From Rhodospirillales bacterium URHD0017 (GTDB taxonomy: Bacteria; Pseudomonadota; Alphaproteobacteria; Reyranellales; Reyranellaceae), in assembly GCA_900110395.1 (NCBI GenBank), contig FODP01000004.1, forward strand, positions 340,951 to 404,950: a stretch of DNA of 64,000 nucleotides, written 5' to 3'. Numbering within the stretch: position 1 is the stretch's first letter; the number at the start of each line of letters is the position of its first letter. A program made the translations under genes and the position numbers. Shown here one piece after another: positions 34,188 to 42,348 of this stretch. The notes beneath the pieces were generated by a model that was given only the letters and a program-made list of their open reading frames with translations, ran no database searches and was not told where the DNA came from.

Positions 34188-35401
34188 AGACCTTGCTCGA
34201 CACCGGCGCCGCCTGGATCACGGCGAGCGCGGCGCTGGCCATCATGACCATCGCCTACGGCGCGCCGCTGGTGGTGGTGGTGGCGATGAAGCAGATCGCG
34301 GCCGAGCTGCAGACCAGCCGGGCGGCGCCCGCTGGCGCCAGCTCGCTGAGCTATGTCGGTGCGGCCTTCGGCGGCATCGTCGCCGGCTGGCTGGCCGGGC
34401 GGCTGGGCATCCGGCCCATCGTGATCTTCGGCTCGGCCATGGTGGCGCTGGGCCTGATGCTGTCATCCCTGGGCGGGATGGTCGAACTCTATGCCGGCCA
34501 CGGCATCTTCATGGGCCTGTTCGGCACCTCCTGCATGTTCTCGCCGTTGCTCACCTATGTGAGCCTGTGGTTCGAGCGGCGTCGCGGCCAAGCCGTGGCC
34601 CTGATCGCTTCCGGCCAGGCGGTCGCCGGCGCGATCTGGCCGCCGCTGCTGCAGTTCGGCATCGACCATGTCGGCTGGCGCCATACCATGCTGTGGTTCA
34701 GCGCCTTCGTCCTGGTGTCGAGCGTGGCCGTGACCATGATCTTCCTGCATACCGCGCCGATGGCCACCTCGGCGACGGCCGGTGGCGCCGCCAACGCACA
34801 GCGGCGCGACAGCACGCTCGGCCTGCCGCCCAACCTGCTGATGATCGCGGTCTATTGCTGCTGCGTGCCCATGGCCATGCCCATGCAGCACGTCGTGGCG
34901 TTCTGCGGCGATCTCGGCTTCGCCTCGCAATACGGTGCGGCCATGCTGTCGGTGCTGCTGGGCACCGCGTTCCTGGCGCGCCAGTTCTGGGGCTGGCTGA
35001 GCGACAGGATCGGCGGCTTCCAGACCCTGCTGTTCAGCTCGCTGGTCCAGGCGACGGCATTGGCGGGTTTTCTCGTGACCAAGGACATGGCCGCGCTGTT
35101 CGCCGTCTCCGCCATCTTCGGGCTCGGCTTGTCGGGCCTGCTGCCGGCCTACGTGATCGTGATTCGCGACTGCTTCTCCGTCCACGAAGCGAACTGGCGC
35201 ATCCCGACCGTCATGTTCGCCGGCCTTTTAGGCATGGCGAGCGGCGGCTGGGGGGCCGGCCTGCTCTACGACCGGTTCGGCGACTACCTGCCGGCCTTCT
35301 CGACCGGCATGGCCTTCAATCTCGTGAACCTCGCGGTGCTGCTGTTCCTGTTGTCGCGACCTCACACCAGGTTGATGCGGCAGCCGCAAACCTCGACCTG
35401 A
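34184..35401 (+). CDS. MFS transporter
   Basis: 405 residues with twelve predicted hydrophobic helices. The inter-helix 2-3 motif is GWLAGRLGIRPIVIFGSAM (the GxxxDRxGRR-like loop), repeated in the second half as WGWLSDRIGGFQTLLF. It resembles the oxalate/formate-antiporter-like and monocarboxylate-type MFS group. It is coupled to MarR by ATGA. Its 3' end overlaps the convergent VOC gene by 40 bases. Substrate unknown; efflux of the MarR ligand is plausible. Confidence 0.86.
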   Translation: MKTLLDTGAAWITASAALAIMTIAYGAPLVVVVAMKQIAAELQTSRAAPAGASSLSYVGAAFGGIVAGWLAGRLGIRPIVIFGSAMVALGLMLSSLGGMVELYAGHGIFMGLFGTSCMFSPLLTYVSLWFERRRGQAVALIASGQAVAGAIWPPLLQFGIDHVGWRHTMLWFSAFVLVSSVAVTMIFLHTAPMATSATAGGAANAQRRDSTLGLPPNLLMIAVYCCCVPMAMPMQHVVAFCGDLGFASQYGAAMLSVLLGTAFLARQFWGWLSDRIGGFQTLLFSSLVQATALAGFLVTKDMAALFAVSAIFGLGLSGLLPAYVIVIRDCFSVHEANWRIPTVMFAGLLGMASGGWGAGLLYDRFGDYLPAFSTGMAFNLVNLAVLLFLLSRPHTRLMRQPQTST

Positions 35402-36114
35402 GCGGGTCCGCGGTCTCTGCCGCGCTTCTTGGCGGCAGCCAGCACGCGCTCACGATCGACCACCTTGACGTCGTAGGCCGACACGCCCGGCCCGCGCCCG
35501 TCGACGATCGGCGTGAAGCGGATCTGGCCGCCGTCGTCGAGGCGAATGATGTCGTCCTGCGCCGGACGGTTGAGCAGCTGCGACCAATGAGCGGCGACCT
35601 TGTCAGGCTCCTCGGCCTGGATCTCGACGCCGGCCAAGCCGTTGGTGACGTCCGAACGCGCATGCTTCAGCCAGTCCTTCTCCGCCGGCGGCCACCACAG
35701 CGCAGGCTCGACGCCCGACGGTGCAAACGTCGTGTCGAGCGACAGCAGCACGCCCGACGTGTCGGACGGATGGAAGTGGGTGTAGTTGTATTCCGGCAGG
35801 TCCTTCTGGGCGACGGCGCGCACGCCGAGCCCGGTGACGCGCGCCCGCTCGGCCTTGGCGTCGGGCACCTGGATGATCACCATGTAGCCGCCATCGCCCT
35901 TGCGCCGCTCGATGTAGCGACCGGCCGAGGTGCCGGGCTGTTCGGGCGTGACGATCTCGAGGAAGTCGTGGCCGATCGGGCAGACGACGTTGACCAAGCC
36001 CCACTTGGCGACGCCGGGATCGCGATAGGCGACCTCGATGCCCAGGATGTCGCACAGTTCCTCACGCGAGCTTTCGAGATCCTTGGCTACGAAGACGCAT
36101 TGCCTGAGCTTCAT
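35362..36114 (-). CDS. VOC (glyoxalase-like) protein with two modules
   Basis: 250 residues. N-terminal module: RQCVFVAKDLESSREELCDILGIEVAYRDPGVAKWGLVN followed by FLEIVTP (metal-ligand Glu). The second half, starting near NGLAGVEIQAEEPDKVAAHWSQLLNRP, is a degenerate second glyoxalase unit ending in EVCGCRINLV. Proteins of this length fold as a tandem of two VOC modules and include extradiol-type dioxygenases and lyases. It is divergent from the LivM-like gene and overlaps the MFS gene at its end. Function unassigned. Confidence 0.78.
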   Translation of the reverse strand: MKLRQCVFVAKDLESSREELCDILGIEVAYRDPGVAKWGLVNVVCPIGHDFLEIVTPEQPGTSAGRYIERRKGDGGYMVIIQVPDAKAERARVTGLGVRAVAQKDLPEYNYTHFHPSDTSGVLLSLDTTFAPSGVEPALWWPPAEKDWLKHARSDVTNGLAGVEIQAEEPDKVAAHWSQLLNRPAQDDIIRLDDGGQIRFTPIVDGRGPGVSAYDVKVVDRERVLAAAKKRGRDRGPAQVEVCGCRINLV

Positions 36115-36157
36115 CGTTCCACTCCCTAAGCTTCTGTTTGTCGCCTATGGTAGCGCC

Positions 36158-37081
36158 ATGCGGACCGTGTGGACCATGGGCTTCGTGGCGGCGGCCGCCC
36201 TGTCATTCTGCTTCCCGGATTTCATCGTCTTCCGCTTTACCCAGGCCGTGATCTGGTCGATCGCGCTCATGGGCCTGGTGATCCTGTGCGGCGTCAGCGG
36301 CCAGTTCTCCTTCGCCCAGGCCGCGCTGTTCGGTCTGGGCGGCTACAGCGCCGCCATCGTCGGCGCCCACACGCCGTTGTCCTTGTATTTCGGCCTGCCG
36401 CTCGCCGTGCTGGCAGGCTACGTCGCGGGCTGGAGCCTCGGCCGCATCGCCGGCGGCCACAGCCTGTGGACCCAGGCATTGGTAACGTACGCCTTCGCCA
36501 TTGCGTTCCCCCAGTTGCTGCGCTGGCGGCTGATCGAGCGCTGGACCGGCGGCGTCAGCGGCCTCTATCTCGACTTCCCGGCGCCGCCGATCGCCTGGCT
36601 GGGCAACGACCGCTGGAACTTCCTGATGGCGCTGGCACTGCTGGGCTTCGGCGCGTTGTTCGCCGCCAACCTGATCGCCAGCCGCTCGGGCCGCGCCCTG
36701 CTGGCGGCGCGCGACGACGATCTTGCCGCGGCGGCGCAGGGCATCCCGGTTGTACAGGTGCGTGCGGTGGCGTCGGGTATCGCCGGCGCCTACCTGGCGA
36801 TCGCGGGCTGCCTCTCGTCCTGGCAGTTCGGCTATGTCGGGCCCGGCTCCTACACCTTCGCGCTGTCGGTGCAGATGCTGTTCGGCATGGTGATCGGCGG
36901 CATGCACTCGCCGGTGGGCGCGATCGTCGGCGGGCTGTTCCTGCAGTTCTTCCCCGACCTCATCGCCGGCCTAGGCAAGGGCCTATCGGGGCTGCTCTAC
37001 GCCGTGCTGCTGATCGCCGCGATGGTGGCGATGCCCCGAGGCATCGTGGGCGCGCTCGCCACCATCGGCCGACGGACCTGA
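36158..37081 (+). CDS. Branched-chain amino-acid ABC transporter permease, LivM type (orphan)
   Basis: 307 residues from the ATG at 36158. About nine hydrophobic helices, with LivM features CGVSGQFSFAQAALFGLGGYSAAIV, AARDDDLAAAAQGIPVVQVRAVASGIAGAYLAIAGCL and the conserved GGMHSPVGAIVGGLFLQFFP. No LivH, LivG, LivF or binding-protein gene is adjacent; the only branched-chain-type binding protein in the window is 25 kb away. It may work with components encoded elsewhere or be a relict. It meets the protease gene tail to tail with 3 bases between. Confidence 0.82.
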   Translation: MRTVWTMGFVAAAALSFCFPDFIVFRFTQAVIWSIALMGLVILCGVSGQFSFAQAALFGLGGYSAAIVGAHTPLSLYFGLPLAVLAGYVAGWSLGRIAGGHSLWTQALVTYAFAIAFPQLLRWRLIERWTGGVSGLYLDFPAPPIAWLGNDRWNFLMALALLGFGALFAANLIASRSGRALLAARDDDLAAAAQGIPVVQVRAVASGIAGAYLAIAGCLSSWQFGYVGPGSYTFALSVQMLFGMVIGGMHSPVGAIVGGLFLQFFPDLIAGLGKGLSGLLYAVLLIAAMVAMPRGIVGALATIGRRT

Positions 37082-37084
37082 CCA

Positions 37085-38401
37085 CTACCGGAACTGGTCC
37101 TCAACCGTCGTCGCAGCACCGCCCTGCTCTCCGGTCAGCCACTCCAGCGCCGTCTCCACGCTGGTGGCCGCAGGCCGTGTTCCTTCCGTCGTGCCGAAGA
37201 ACTCATCCGAAGCAGCCATCGGTGTCTGCTCGCCGCCGCCGTTGGCCGCCGGGCCCAGCATCGGAGCGCCCATTTCAACGCGCGGCGCCCCTGCACTGGG
37301 GACCTGGCCGGGCGTTATGGTGAGCTGCAGCGGCAGCGTCCAGCCACCACCGCCCGCTTCTGTCGTGAACTCGTCGGACCCCGCCAGTTCGGAGGTCGAC
37401 TTGCCGGCGACAAAGCCTTTCTGGCTGCTGAGCAACTGCTTCAGCAGGGTGCCCTGCGAACCGGAGAGCGTCAGCCCGCTGAGATGCTTGAGCAGCCGGC
37501 TGACCCGAATGCCCTCGTTGGCAATCCAGTCGATCTTTTGCTCTCCCATGCTCTGGTTCCACAGCTTGCCGTCCTTGGTCAGGAGCCGGCCCTGCGAATC
37601 CTTCCGCGGCACGCCCGAGTGATGCAGCGCGACCATCTCCCACTGGTCGTTGAATACCGGAGAGCCCGAGGAGCCCGGCGCCGTATCCGTGCGGTAGTGC
37701 AGGAAATCGGTGAGCACATCGACGAGCTGGTTCTCGCGGAGCGCGATCTGCTTCCGCTCCCCGCCCGGGTGCTGAATGATGGTTACGTATTCGCCAACGA
37801 TGACCTTACCTTCGGCGGCCGACAGGCCGTTCCAGCCGAACTTGCCGACGTCGCCCTTGAGCGCCACCAGGCTGAAATCGAGCGCCTTGTCGGTGAGGAA
37901 GAAGGCCGCGGAGTCGAAGTCCACGAAAACCGATTTGAGCAGCTTGCTGTCGGTGCCTTCCTGGAAATTGAACTCGACGCGACTGGCGCCGGCGCTGCCG
38001 GAGTTCTCCAGCACATGGTTGTTCGTCATCAGCAGGCGGGGTGAAACCAGGAACCCGGTGCCGTACCCGGCGAGCGAGCCGTCCGGATTGCGGATGTGGA
38101 CTCTGCCCACCGTCCTTGCCACCCGCGCCCCGATGTCGAGGTAGTTGATGCTCATCAGATCGTTCTTCAGGAGAATGCGCTCGATCACCGAGACGGTGGG
38201 GGCCGACGGCTGTCCGGGCGCGGCCAGGCTCACGCCTTCGGTTTCGACCGCTCGGCTGGCAATGTGTTGGATCCGTTCCCTGACCCGTTCGGGGGTGTCG
38301 GCGATTTGGCCGGCACGGATCTTGGCCTCGCGTTCCTGGCGGATATCCTGCCGTTGTGAGAAGCGCGCTTCGGTCTGCTGGACGATTTCTGGGGTGAGCA
38401 T
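37085..38401 (-). CDS. Trypsin-like serine protease with acidic C-terminal tail
   Basis: 438 residues without a recognisable signal peptide. A helical, charged N-terminus (1-50) is followed by a chymotrypsin-fold protease of the V8/HtrA type. The triad is visible as His in GFLVSPRLLMTNNHVLE, Asp in KALDFSLVAL and Ser in APGSSGSPVF. The region beyond about residue 300 is not part of the protease and ends in an acidic Ser/Thr/Gly-rich tail (MAASDEFFGTTEGTRP). It is the last gene of a six-gene minus-strand operon of unknown proteins. Substrate unknown; it may process its operon partners. Confidence 0.83.
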   Translation of the reverse strand: MLTPEIVQQTEARFSQRQDIRQEREAKIRAGQIADTPERVRERIQHIASRAVETEGVSLAAPGQPSAPTVSVIERILLKNDLMSINYLDIGARVARTVGRVHIRNPDGSLAGYGTGFLVSPRLLMTNNHVLENSGSAGASRVEFNFQEGTDSKLLKSVFVDFDSAAFFLTDKALDFSLVALKGDVGKFGWNGLSAAEGKVIVGEYVTIIQHPGGERKQIALRENQLVDVLTDFLHYRTDTAPGSSGSPVFNDQWEMVALHHSGVPRKDSQGRLLTKDGKLWNQSMGEQKIDWIANEGIRVSRLLKHLSGLTLSGSQGTLLKQLLSSQKGFVAGKSTSELAGSDEFTTEAGGGGWTLPLQLTITPGQVPSAGAPRVEMGAPMLGPAANGGGEQTPMAASDEFFGTTEGTRPAATSVETALEWLTGEQGGAATTVEDQFR

Positions 38402-38416
38402 GATTGCCTCCGCCGC

Positions 38417-38728
38417 TCATTTCGATTCGGCCGTTGGTGGTGGGAAAATCGTTGCCTGGACCTCCTCCGGGAGGCCGTTGAAGAGATTTTGCAGCGCCGG
38501 GAATGTCGGCAAGGTCGCCGCCGTCACACCCGCCTTGACGGCGTCTCGCATCACCTCGGTGTCCGTGGTCGCCTGACGTGCCAGTTGCCGCTCGGCGCTG
38601 ATGGCAGCGAACGTCAGGCGCAGTGAGTTCGAACCGGGCAAGACGACCGGGATCAGCTGTTCGGTCAGTGCCGCGCGTTGCGATCGCGGGGCACTGGCGA
38701 TCACGAAGGCTGGTATCAACCATTCCAT
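38417..38728 (-). CDS. Hypothetical protein, protease operon
   Basis: 103 residues. It opens with a hydrophobic MEWLIPAFVIASAP, then a helical region (LRLTFAAISAERQLARQATTDTEVMRDAVKAGVTAATLP) and a Pro-rich end. No cysteine, catalytic motif or known domain is visible. It lies 15 bases upstream of the protease gene and 22 bases after the hydrophobic-protein gene, so it belongs to the operon. The short hydrophobic start might insert into a membrane. Not recognised. Confidence 0.6.
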   Translation of the reverse strand: MEWLIPAFVIASAPRSQRAALTEQLIPVVLPGSNSLRLTFAAISAERQLARQATTDTEVMRDAVKAGVTAATLPTFPALQNLFNGLPEEVQATIFPPPTAESK

Positions 38729-38750
38729 CGCGTGGTCCTCCTCTGGACGA

Positions 38751-39368
38751 TCACTGGAAGATGTCTTTGAACAGGATCAGCATCAGGATCGGTGACATGC
38801 CCATGAAGCTGTCCTGGCTTCCCGTCGCCGACGCATTGCCCTGGTTGCCGCCGAAAATGCCCGGCTGCAGGAAAAGCAACGGCAGCAGTGACGAGAACGA
38901 GCTCTTGCCGGCGGAAGACGCAGGCGGGTTGCTGGTAGCGGTGGCTGAACCGGCCGTGATGCCGGGTACGCCGTGAGTGTGGGCCTCGAAGTCCTTCCTG
39001 AACTGGCTCTGGCTGAGCAGCATGAACAGCAGCGGGAACATTCCCTGGCCCTGCTGATCGCGACGCCGGACAGCGAGCTCGCGCCGGACGCGGACGAGAT
39101 CCGCCTGGACCAGGTTCATGCGCCGCGTGTTCGCGTTAACGGCGTTCTCGATCGTCTTGAGCTGCGTCACCGTGGCCACCGCCGCAGGCAGGTTCAGCTT
39201 GGCGGGTCCCCGCGGGGTCTGCAGCGTCGCGCTGGCAAAGCCGCCGCGCACGAACACCGGCCGGCCCGGCCGTCTCGCGGCTTCGTCGCTATACGCCGCC
39301 TCGTCGAGGAACTCGCTGGACTCGACGTCGTACTCATAGCTCTCGTAGCTTTCTGCATCTGGTGTCAT
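38751..39368 (-). CDS. Hypothetical protein with acidic N-terminus, HTHG motif and hydrophobic segments, protease operon
   Basis: 205 residues. Residues 1-32 are very acidic and Tyr/Ser-rich (ESYESYEYDVESSEFLDEAA). Residues 55-105 form an amphipathic, coiled-coil-like segment (VTQLKTIENAVNANTRRMNLVQADLVRVRRELAVRRR). Then come GMFPLLFMLLSQSQFRKDFEAHTHG and a Ser/Ala/Thr-rich linker, and two short hydrophobic patches (LLPLLFLQPGIF, PILMLILFKDIF). The HTHGVPGITAG stretch recalls His-rich tips of phage spike proteins, but the match is only a motif. It overlaps the next upstream gene by ATGA. Confidence 0.62.
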   Translation of the reverse strand: MTPDAESYESYEYDVESSEFLDEAAYSDEAARRPGRPVFVRGGFASATLQTPRGPAKLNLPAAVATVTQLKTIENAVNANTRRMNLVQADLVRVRRELAVRRRDQQGQGMFPLLFMLLSQSQFRKDFEAHTHGVPGITAGSATATSNPPASSAGKSSFSSLLPLLFLQPGIFGGNQGNASATGSQDSFMGMSPILMLILFKDIFQ

Positions 39369-39757
39369 CGCTCGTCTCCTCGTCCATGGTTGTTCTCCGG
39401 CCGCTCACGCAACACGCTCAAGCACAGGTCGACGCGCCGGAGCGAAGGCCTGATCCATCTCAGCAGGGCCTCCCGATCGGGGGCGCGAGACCCCGGACGT
39501 CCGACGCCGCCGCATTCGAGACACGCCGGCTCTTCTCCCAGGCAAAGCGAACAGGCGCCGACCATGACGGCGACGCGGGCGAGCCGCTCACCTGCGCTGT
39601 CGCCGCCGGGTGCAGCGGCCCGGGGTTGGCCGGCGATCGACAGGGCAACGAACGCCGCCATCGGATCGTCGCCGACGGCCGTGTCGAGCTCGCCGACATC
39701 GATGCCGAGCTGGCGCGCGAGCAGTTCGGTGACCATGCGCTGCGCTGCCGGGATCAT
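39365..39757 (-). CDS. Hypothetical zinc-ribbon-like protein, protease operon
   Basis: 130 residues from the ATG at 39757. The N-terminal half is helical (MVTELLARQLGIDVGELDTAV, DPMAAFVALSIAGQ). The middle has CSLCLGEEPACLECGG, a C-x2-C-x6-C-x2-C arrangement with following glycines that could bind one zinc like a ribbon or DnaJ-type finger. The C-terminus is basic. It overlaps its neighbours at both ends by ATGA, so its translation is locked to theirs. Family not recognised. Confidence 0.65.
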   Translation of the reverse strand: MIPAAQRMVTELLARQLGIDVGELDTAVGDDPMAAFVALSIAGQPRAAAPGGDSAGERLARVAVMVGACSLCLGEEPACLECGGVGRPGSRAPDREALLRWIRPSLRRVDLCLSVLRERPENNHGRGDER

Positions 39758-40236
39758 GGGACGGTCCACTCGCGAGCGCTCTCCACCCAGGCCCACTCGT
39801 CGGCCGCGGCACTTTCGGTGGCAAATGCCGACTCGCCGTCGGCATCGGCCCCCTCCGCGCGTTTGCTTCCCGAGGCCCCCGCCACGATCTGAATCAGCGA
39901 TGGCACCGCGGCCGCGAACTGCTGCAGCGCCTGGATGACCGCGGTGTTGGACGATCCGGGCGTCGGCGTGCCCTTCGGCGCGGCAGGCTTTGGCGCATCG
40001 CTCTTCGGCGGCGGCTTTGCCGTCCCGGCGGTAATGCCGCCTATTGCGGCGCCGGCCACGCCACCGATCAGCGCGCCGTAGGGACCCGCCACCAGGCCGG
40101 TCGAGGCGCCGGCCGCCGCACCCTGCAGCGCCCCGGAGGCCCACTTGGGCAGGCTGAACTCACCGCCACTGTCCTCGTAGTCGAGGGTCGCGGCGACGGT
40201 TCCTTCCGCGGTCGTCCACACGCCGATTTCCTGCAT
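39754..40236 (-). CDS. Hypothetical Gly-zipper protein with acidic tail, protease operon
   Basis: 160 residues. The central segment, about residues 32-74, is a glycine-zipper: GALQGAAAGASTGLVAGPYG then ALIGGVAGAAIGGITAGTA, a pattern found in membrane-inserting or pore-like helices. A Pro/Lys linker follows, then a helix (AVIQALQQFAAAVPSLIQIVAG), and an acidic aromatic tail (ESAAADEWAWVESAREW). There is no signal peptide at the N-terminus. The organisation resembles small bacteriocin- or holin-like proteins, but I cannot assign it. Coupled downstream by ATGA. Confidence 0.65.
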   Translation of the reverse strand: MQEIGVWTTAEGTVAATLDYEDSGGEFSLPKWASGALQGAAAGASTGLVAGPYGALIGGVAGAAIGGITAGTAKPPPKSDAPKPAAPKGTPTPGSSNTAVIQALQQFAAAVPSLIQIVAGASGSKRAEGADADGESAFATESAAADEWAWVESAREWTVP

Positions 40237-40238
40237 GG

Positions 40239-40625
40239 TCAGCCTCCAGTTCGTGGCTGCGATTCGGCAACCGCTTCGCGGATCAGCCCGATCAAGCCCG
40301 CCAATCCGTAACCGCGCGTGATCGAATGGCTGTAGATCTCGATGCTGGTGCCATCGACGCCGATCGCCACGATCGGGATCGACCGGTGGCCGAACAGCGC
40401 GGCGCGGAACGGAAGCGCGAGTTCCTCGCCCTTCCTCGCCGTGATGATCACGTCGACGCGGTCGGTCAGTGCATCGGCAAGCCCGCTCGACGATTCGACT
40501 TCCGCAACGATCGCCATGTCCCTCTCGGCCTCCACTGCCTGTCGCACCACCGACGCCAACAACTGCGGCACCGCGGCGAGCGCGACTTTGATCCCATGTC
40601 CGTTGGTGGGAGGTGCTGCGCTCAT
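40239..40625 (-). CDS. Degenerate response-regulator receiver-like protein, protease operon
   Basis: 128 residues. The pattern of alternating strands and helices, IKVALAAVPQLLASVVRQAVEAERDMAIVAEV and VDVIITARKGEE then IPIVAIGV, follows the N-terminal half of a NarL-type receiver domain. The usual phosphoacceptor position after VDVII is not Asp (ITA), and the acidic pair at the end of strand 1 is missing. It would therefore be a phosphorylation-independent pseudo-receiver. First gene of the operon that ends with the protease; 2 bases precede the Gly-zipper gene. Confidence 0.6.
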   Translation of the reverse strand: MSAAPPTNGHGIKVALAAVPQLLASVVRQAVEAERDMAIVAEVESSSGLADALTDRVDVIITARKGEELALPFRAALFGHRSIPIVAIGVDGTSIEIYSHSITRGYGLAGLIGLIREAVAESQPRTGG

Positions 40626-40758
40626 CGCACGGACTATCGATGCCGCCGGTATCCCTCACAATGGATCGGAGGATTTCGAATTGGATGCAGGGAGGATCTG
40701 GGTCCGAAGCCGCGATGGACCCGTGGCGCGCTGAACCCTTGGGTCTAGATCCTCGAGG

Positions 40759-41460
40759 CTATGCCGGATTGTCGAGCAACTGCGTCCGACGGAATTGGGC
40801 GGCGGCCTGCCCCCGGCGCAGAACGTGAAGCTTCTCGAGGATGCTGTGCACGTGGTTCTTCACGGTCGCCAGCGAAATCCCGAGGCGACGCGCGATTTCC
40901 TTGTTCGAGAGCCCTTCGCCGATCAGGGCGACGATCCGCCGTTCGCGCGGCGTCAGGCGCTCGTGCCGGTGGTCCTCACGCACACCCTGGGCCAGGGCGG
41001 AGACACGTTGCAGCAGCATCGCCGCCGTCCGCGGCGGGCAACGGAACTCTCCTTGCGAGAGGCCGAGGATCGCGCCGGCAAGCTCCTGACCCGTTGCCTC
41101 GCCCATGACGAAAGCCGCCACGCCGGCTTCGGCGCAGCGCAAGGCCTGCTGCTCCTCGTCCTGCACGCCGTACGCCACGATCTTGGTGTTCGGGCTCAAT
41201 CGCGCCAGGTCGTGAACAATCGACGAGCTGCAGGCCACTGCCGCTTCCAGCAGCACGACGTCGGGCTGTGCGGACACGACCCAGGCGATCGTTTCATGGT
41301 TTGGCGGACCACTGCCGACCAGCTCGATGCACGTCTCGGCCGCCAGGATTTTCGCCAAGCCCTCGCGATACAACCGGACATCGGTCAGGACCATCACCCG
41401 GACCGGCGTTGCGATGACCGGAAGCCCTATCGCAGGGATCGAGATGGCACCATGTGACAC
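40759..41460 (-). CDS. NarL/FixJ-type response regulator with atypical receiver
   Basis: 233 residues from a GTG start. The N-terminal receiver-like domain has VRVMVLTDVRLYREGLAKIL, but at the phosphoacceptor position reads PDVVLLEAAV, where most homologues have LLD. The Glu could mimic constant phosphorylation. The C-terminal LuxR HTH is intact: LTPRERRIVALIGEGLSNKEIARRLGISLATVKNHVHSILEKL. No histidine kinase is adjacent. It lies 133 bases upstream of the unknown operon in the same direction and is its most likely regulator (inference). Confidence 0.85.
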   Translation of the reverse strand: MSHGAISIPAIGLPVIATPVRVMVLTDVRLYREGLAKILAAETCIELVGSGPPNHETIAWVVSAQPDVVLLEAAVACSSSIVHDLARLSPNTKIVAYGVQDEEQQALRCAEAGVAAFVMGEATGQELAGAILGLSQGEFRCPPRTAAMLLQRVSALAQGVREDHRHERLTPRERRIVALIGEGLSNKEIARRLGISLATVKNHVHSILEKLHVLRRGQAAAQFRRTQLLDNPA

Positions 41461-41690
41461 GGGCCGGTTCTTCTTGCGGAGGCGGGATACGGCCGAACTC
41501 GGTTATCGAGCCGGAACAGGAACGCCCCAGTGTCCGAGGCATTCGACGACGATGTCCAAATTTCAGGAGGCGGGGGAACTTCCACGTTGCAACTTCACCC
41601 CGGGTTGGGTCAATGCGCGCCTGCGCATACCTAGTGCAGAGGCGAGCGAGGCTGTGAAAATCCTGTGAGATCGACGCCGCGGCCTTGACG

Positions 41691-42317
41691 CTAGCGCTTG
41701 ATGTTGGTCGGCGTGGCGAGCAGCGAGGGCCGCGTGCGGCAGCGGTCGAACAAGGCATCGAGCTTTCGCCGGCCGCGCCACGGCATGATCTCGCGCGCTT
41801 CGCAGAACGCCACTGGACAGAGGAAGGCGATGTCCATGATCGAGAACCAGCCGGGCGCGAAGCCTTCGTCGGTTACGCGCTCCTCCAGCCAGTCGAGGCA
41901 GCGCTCGATGCGCGTCTTCTGGCGCGCGAGGTAGGCCGAGTTCTCCGGCGTGAGGTCGTCGTTCCGCATCAGGCGCAGGTTGACGATGCTGCCGGCACAG
42001 CTTGCCAGCGTGGCGAGCGTCGTCATGTCGTCCCAGTGCCGATCCGGGCGCGCCATCCAGGGCGACAGCGGCGGCGCGACAGCCGCGTCGGGCCTGGAAT
42101 CGGGATAGGTCTTCAGCAGGTAGTCGATGATGAGGTCGGACTCCCACAGCCGGCGCCCGCCATCGTCGAGCACGGGAATCGCCAGAGTCGGTCCCAGCGC
42201 CTCCTCGACCGGGCGCACGCGATCCTGGATGTCGGCCTCGTACGCCAGCCCCTTCTCCGCAAGGACGATGCGGACCTTGCGGGCGAAAGGAGAGCCGTTT
42301 GAGCAGTAGAGCTTCAT
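41691..42317 (-). CDS. Glutathione S-transferase family protein
   Basis: 208 residues from the ATG at 42317 (MKLYCSNGSPFARKVRI); an in-frame start seven codons upstream is possible. N-domain motifs: SPFARKVRIVLAEKGLAYE and AIPVLDDGGRRLWESDLIIDYL. The helical C-domain ends in CRTRPSLLATPTNIKR. The Ser of CSNGSPFARK is the likely glutathione-activating residue. It stands 31 bases downstream of the enoyl-CoA hydratase gene on the same strand, so it may be co-transcribed. Confidence 0.86.
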   Translation of the reverse strand: MKLYCSNGSPFARKVRIVLAEKGLAYEADIQDRVRPVEEALGPTLAIPVLDDGGRRLWESDLIIDYLLKTYPDSRPDAAVAPPLSPWMARPDRHWDDMTTLATLASCAGSIVNLRLMRNDDLTPENSAYLARQKTRIERCLDWLEERVTDEGFAPGWFSIMDIAFLCPVAFCEAREIMPWRGRRKLDALFDRCRTRPSLLATPTNIKR

Positions 42318-42348
42318 CAGCGCGCCGTTGCCGCTCATCCCCTCCCTC

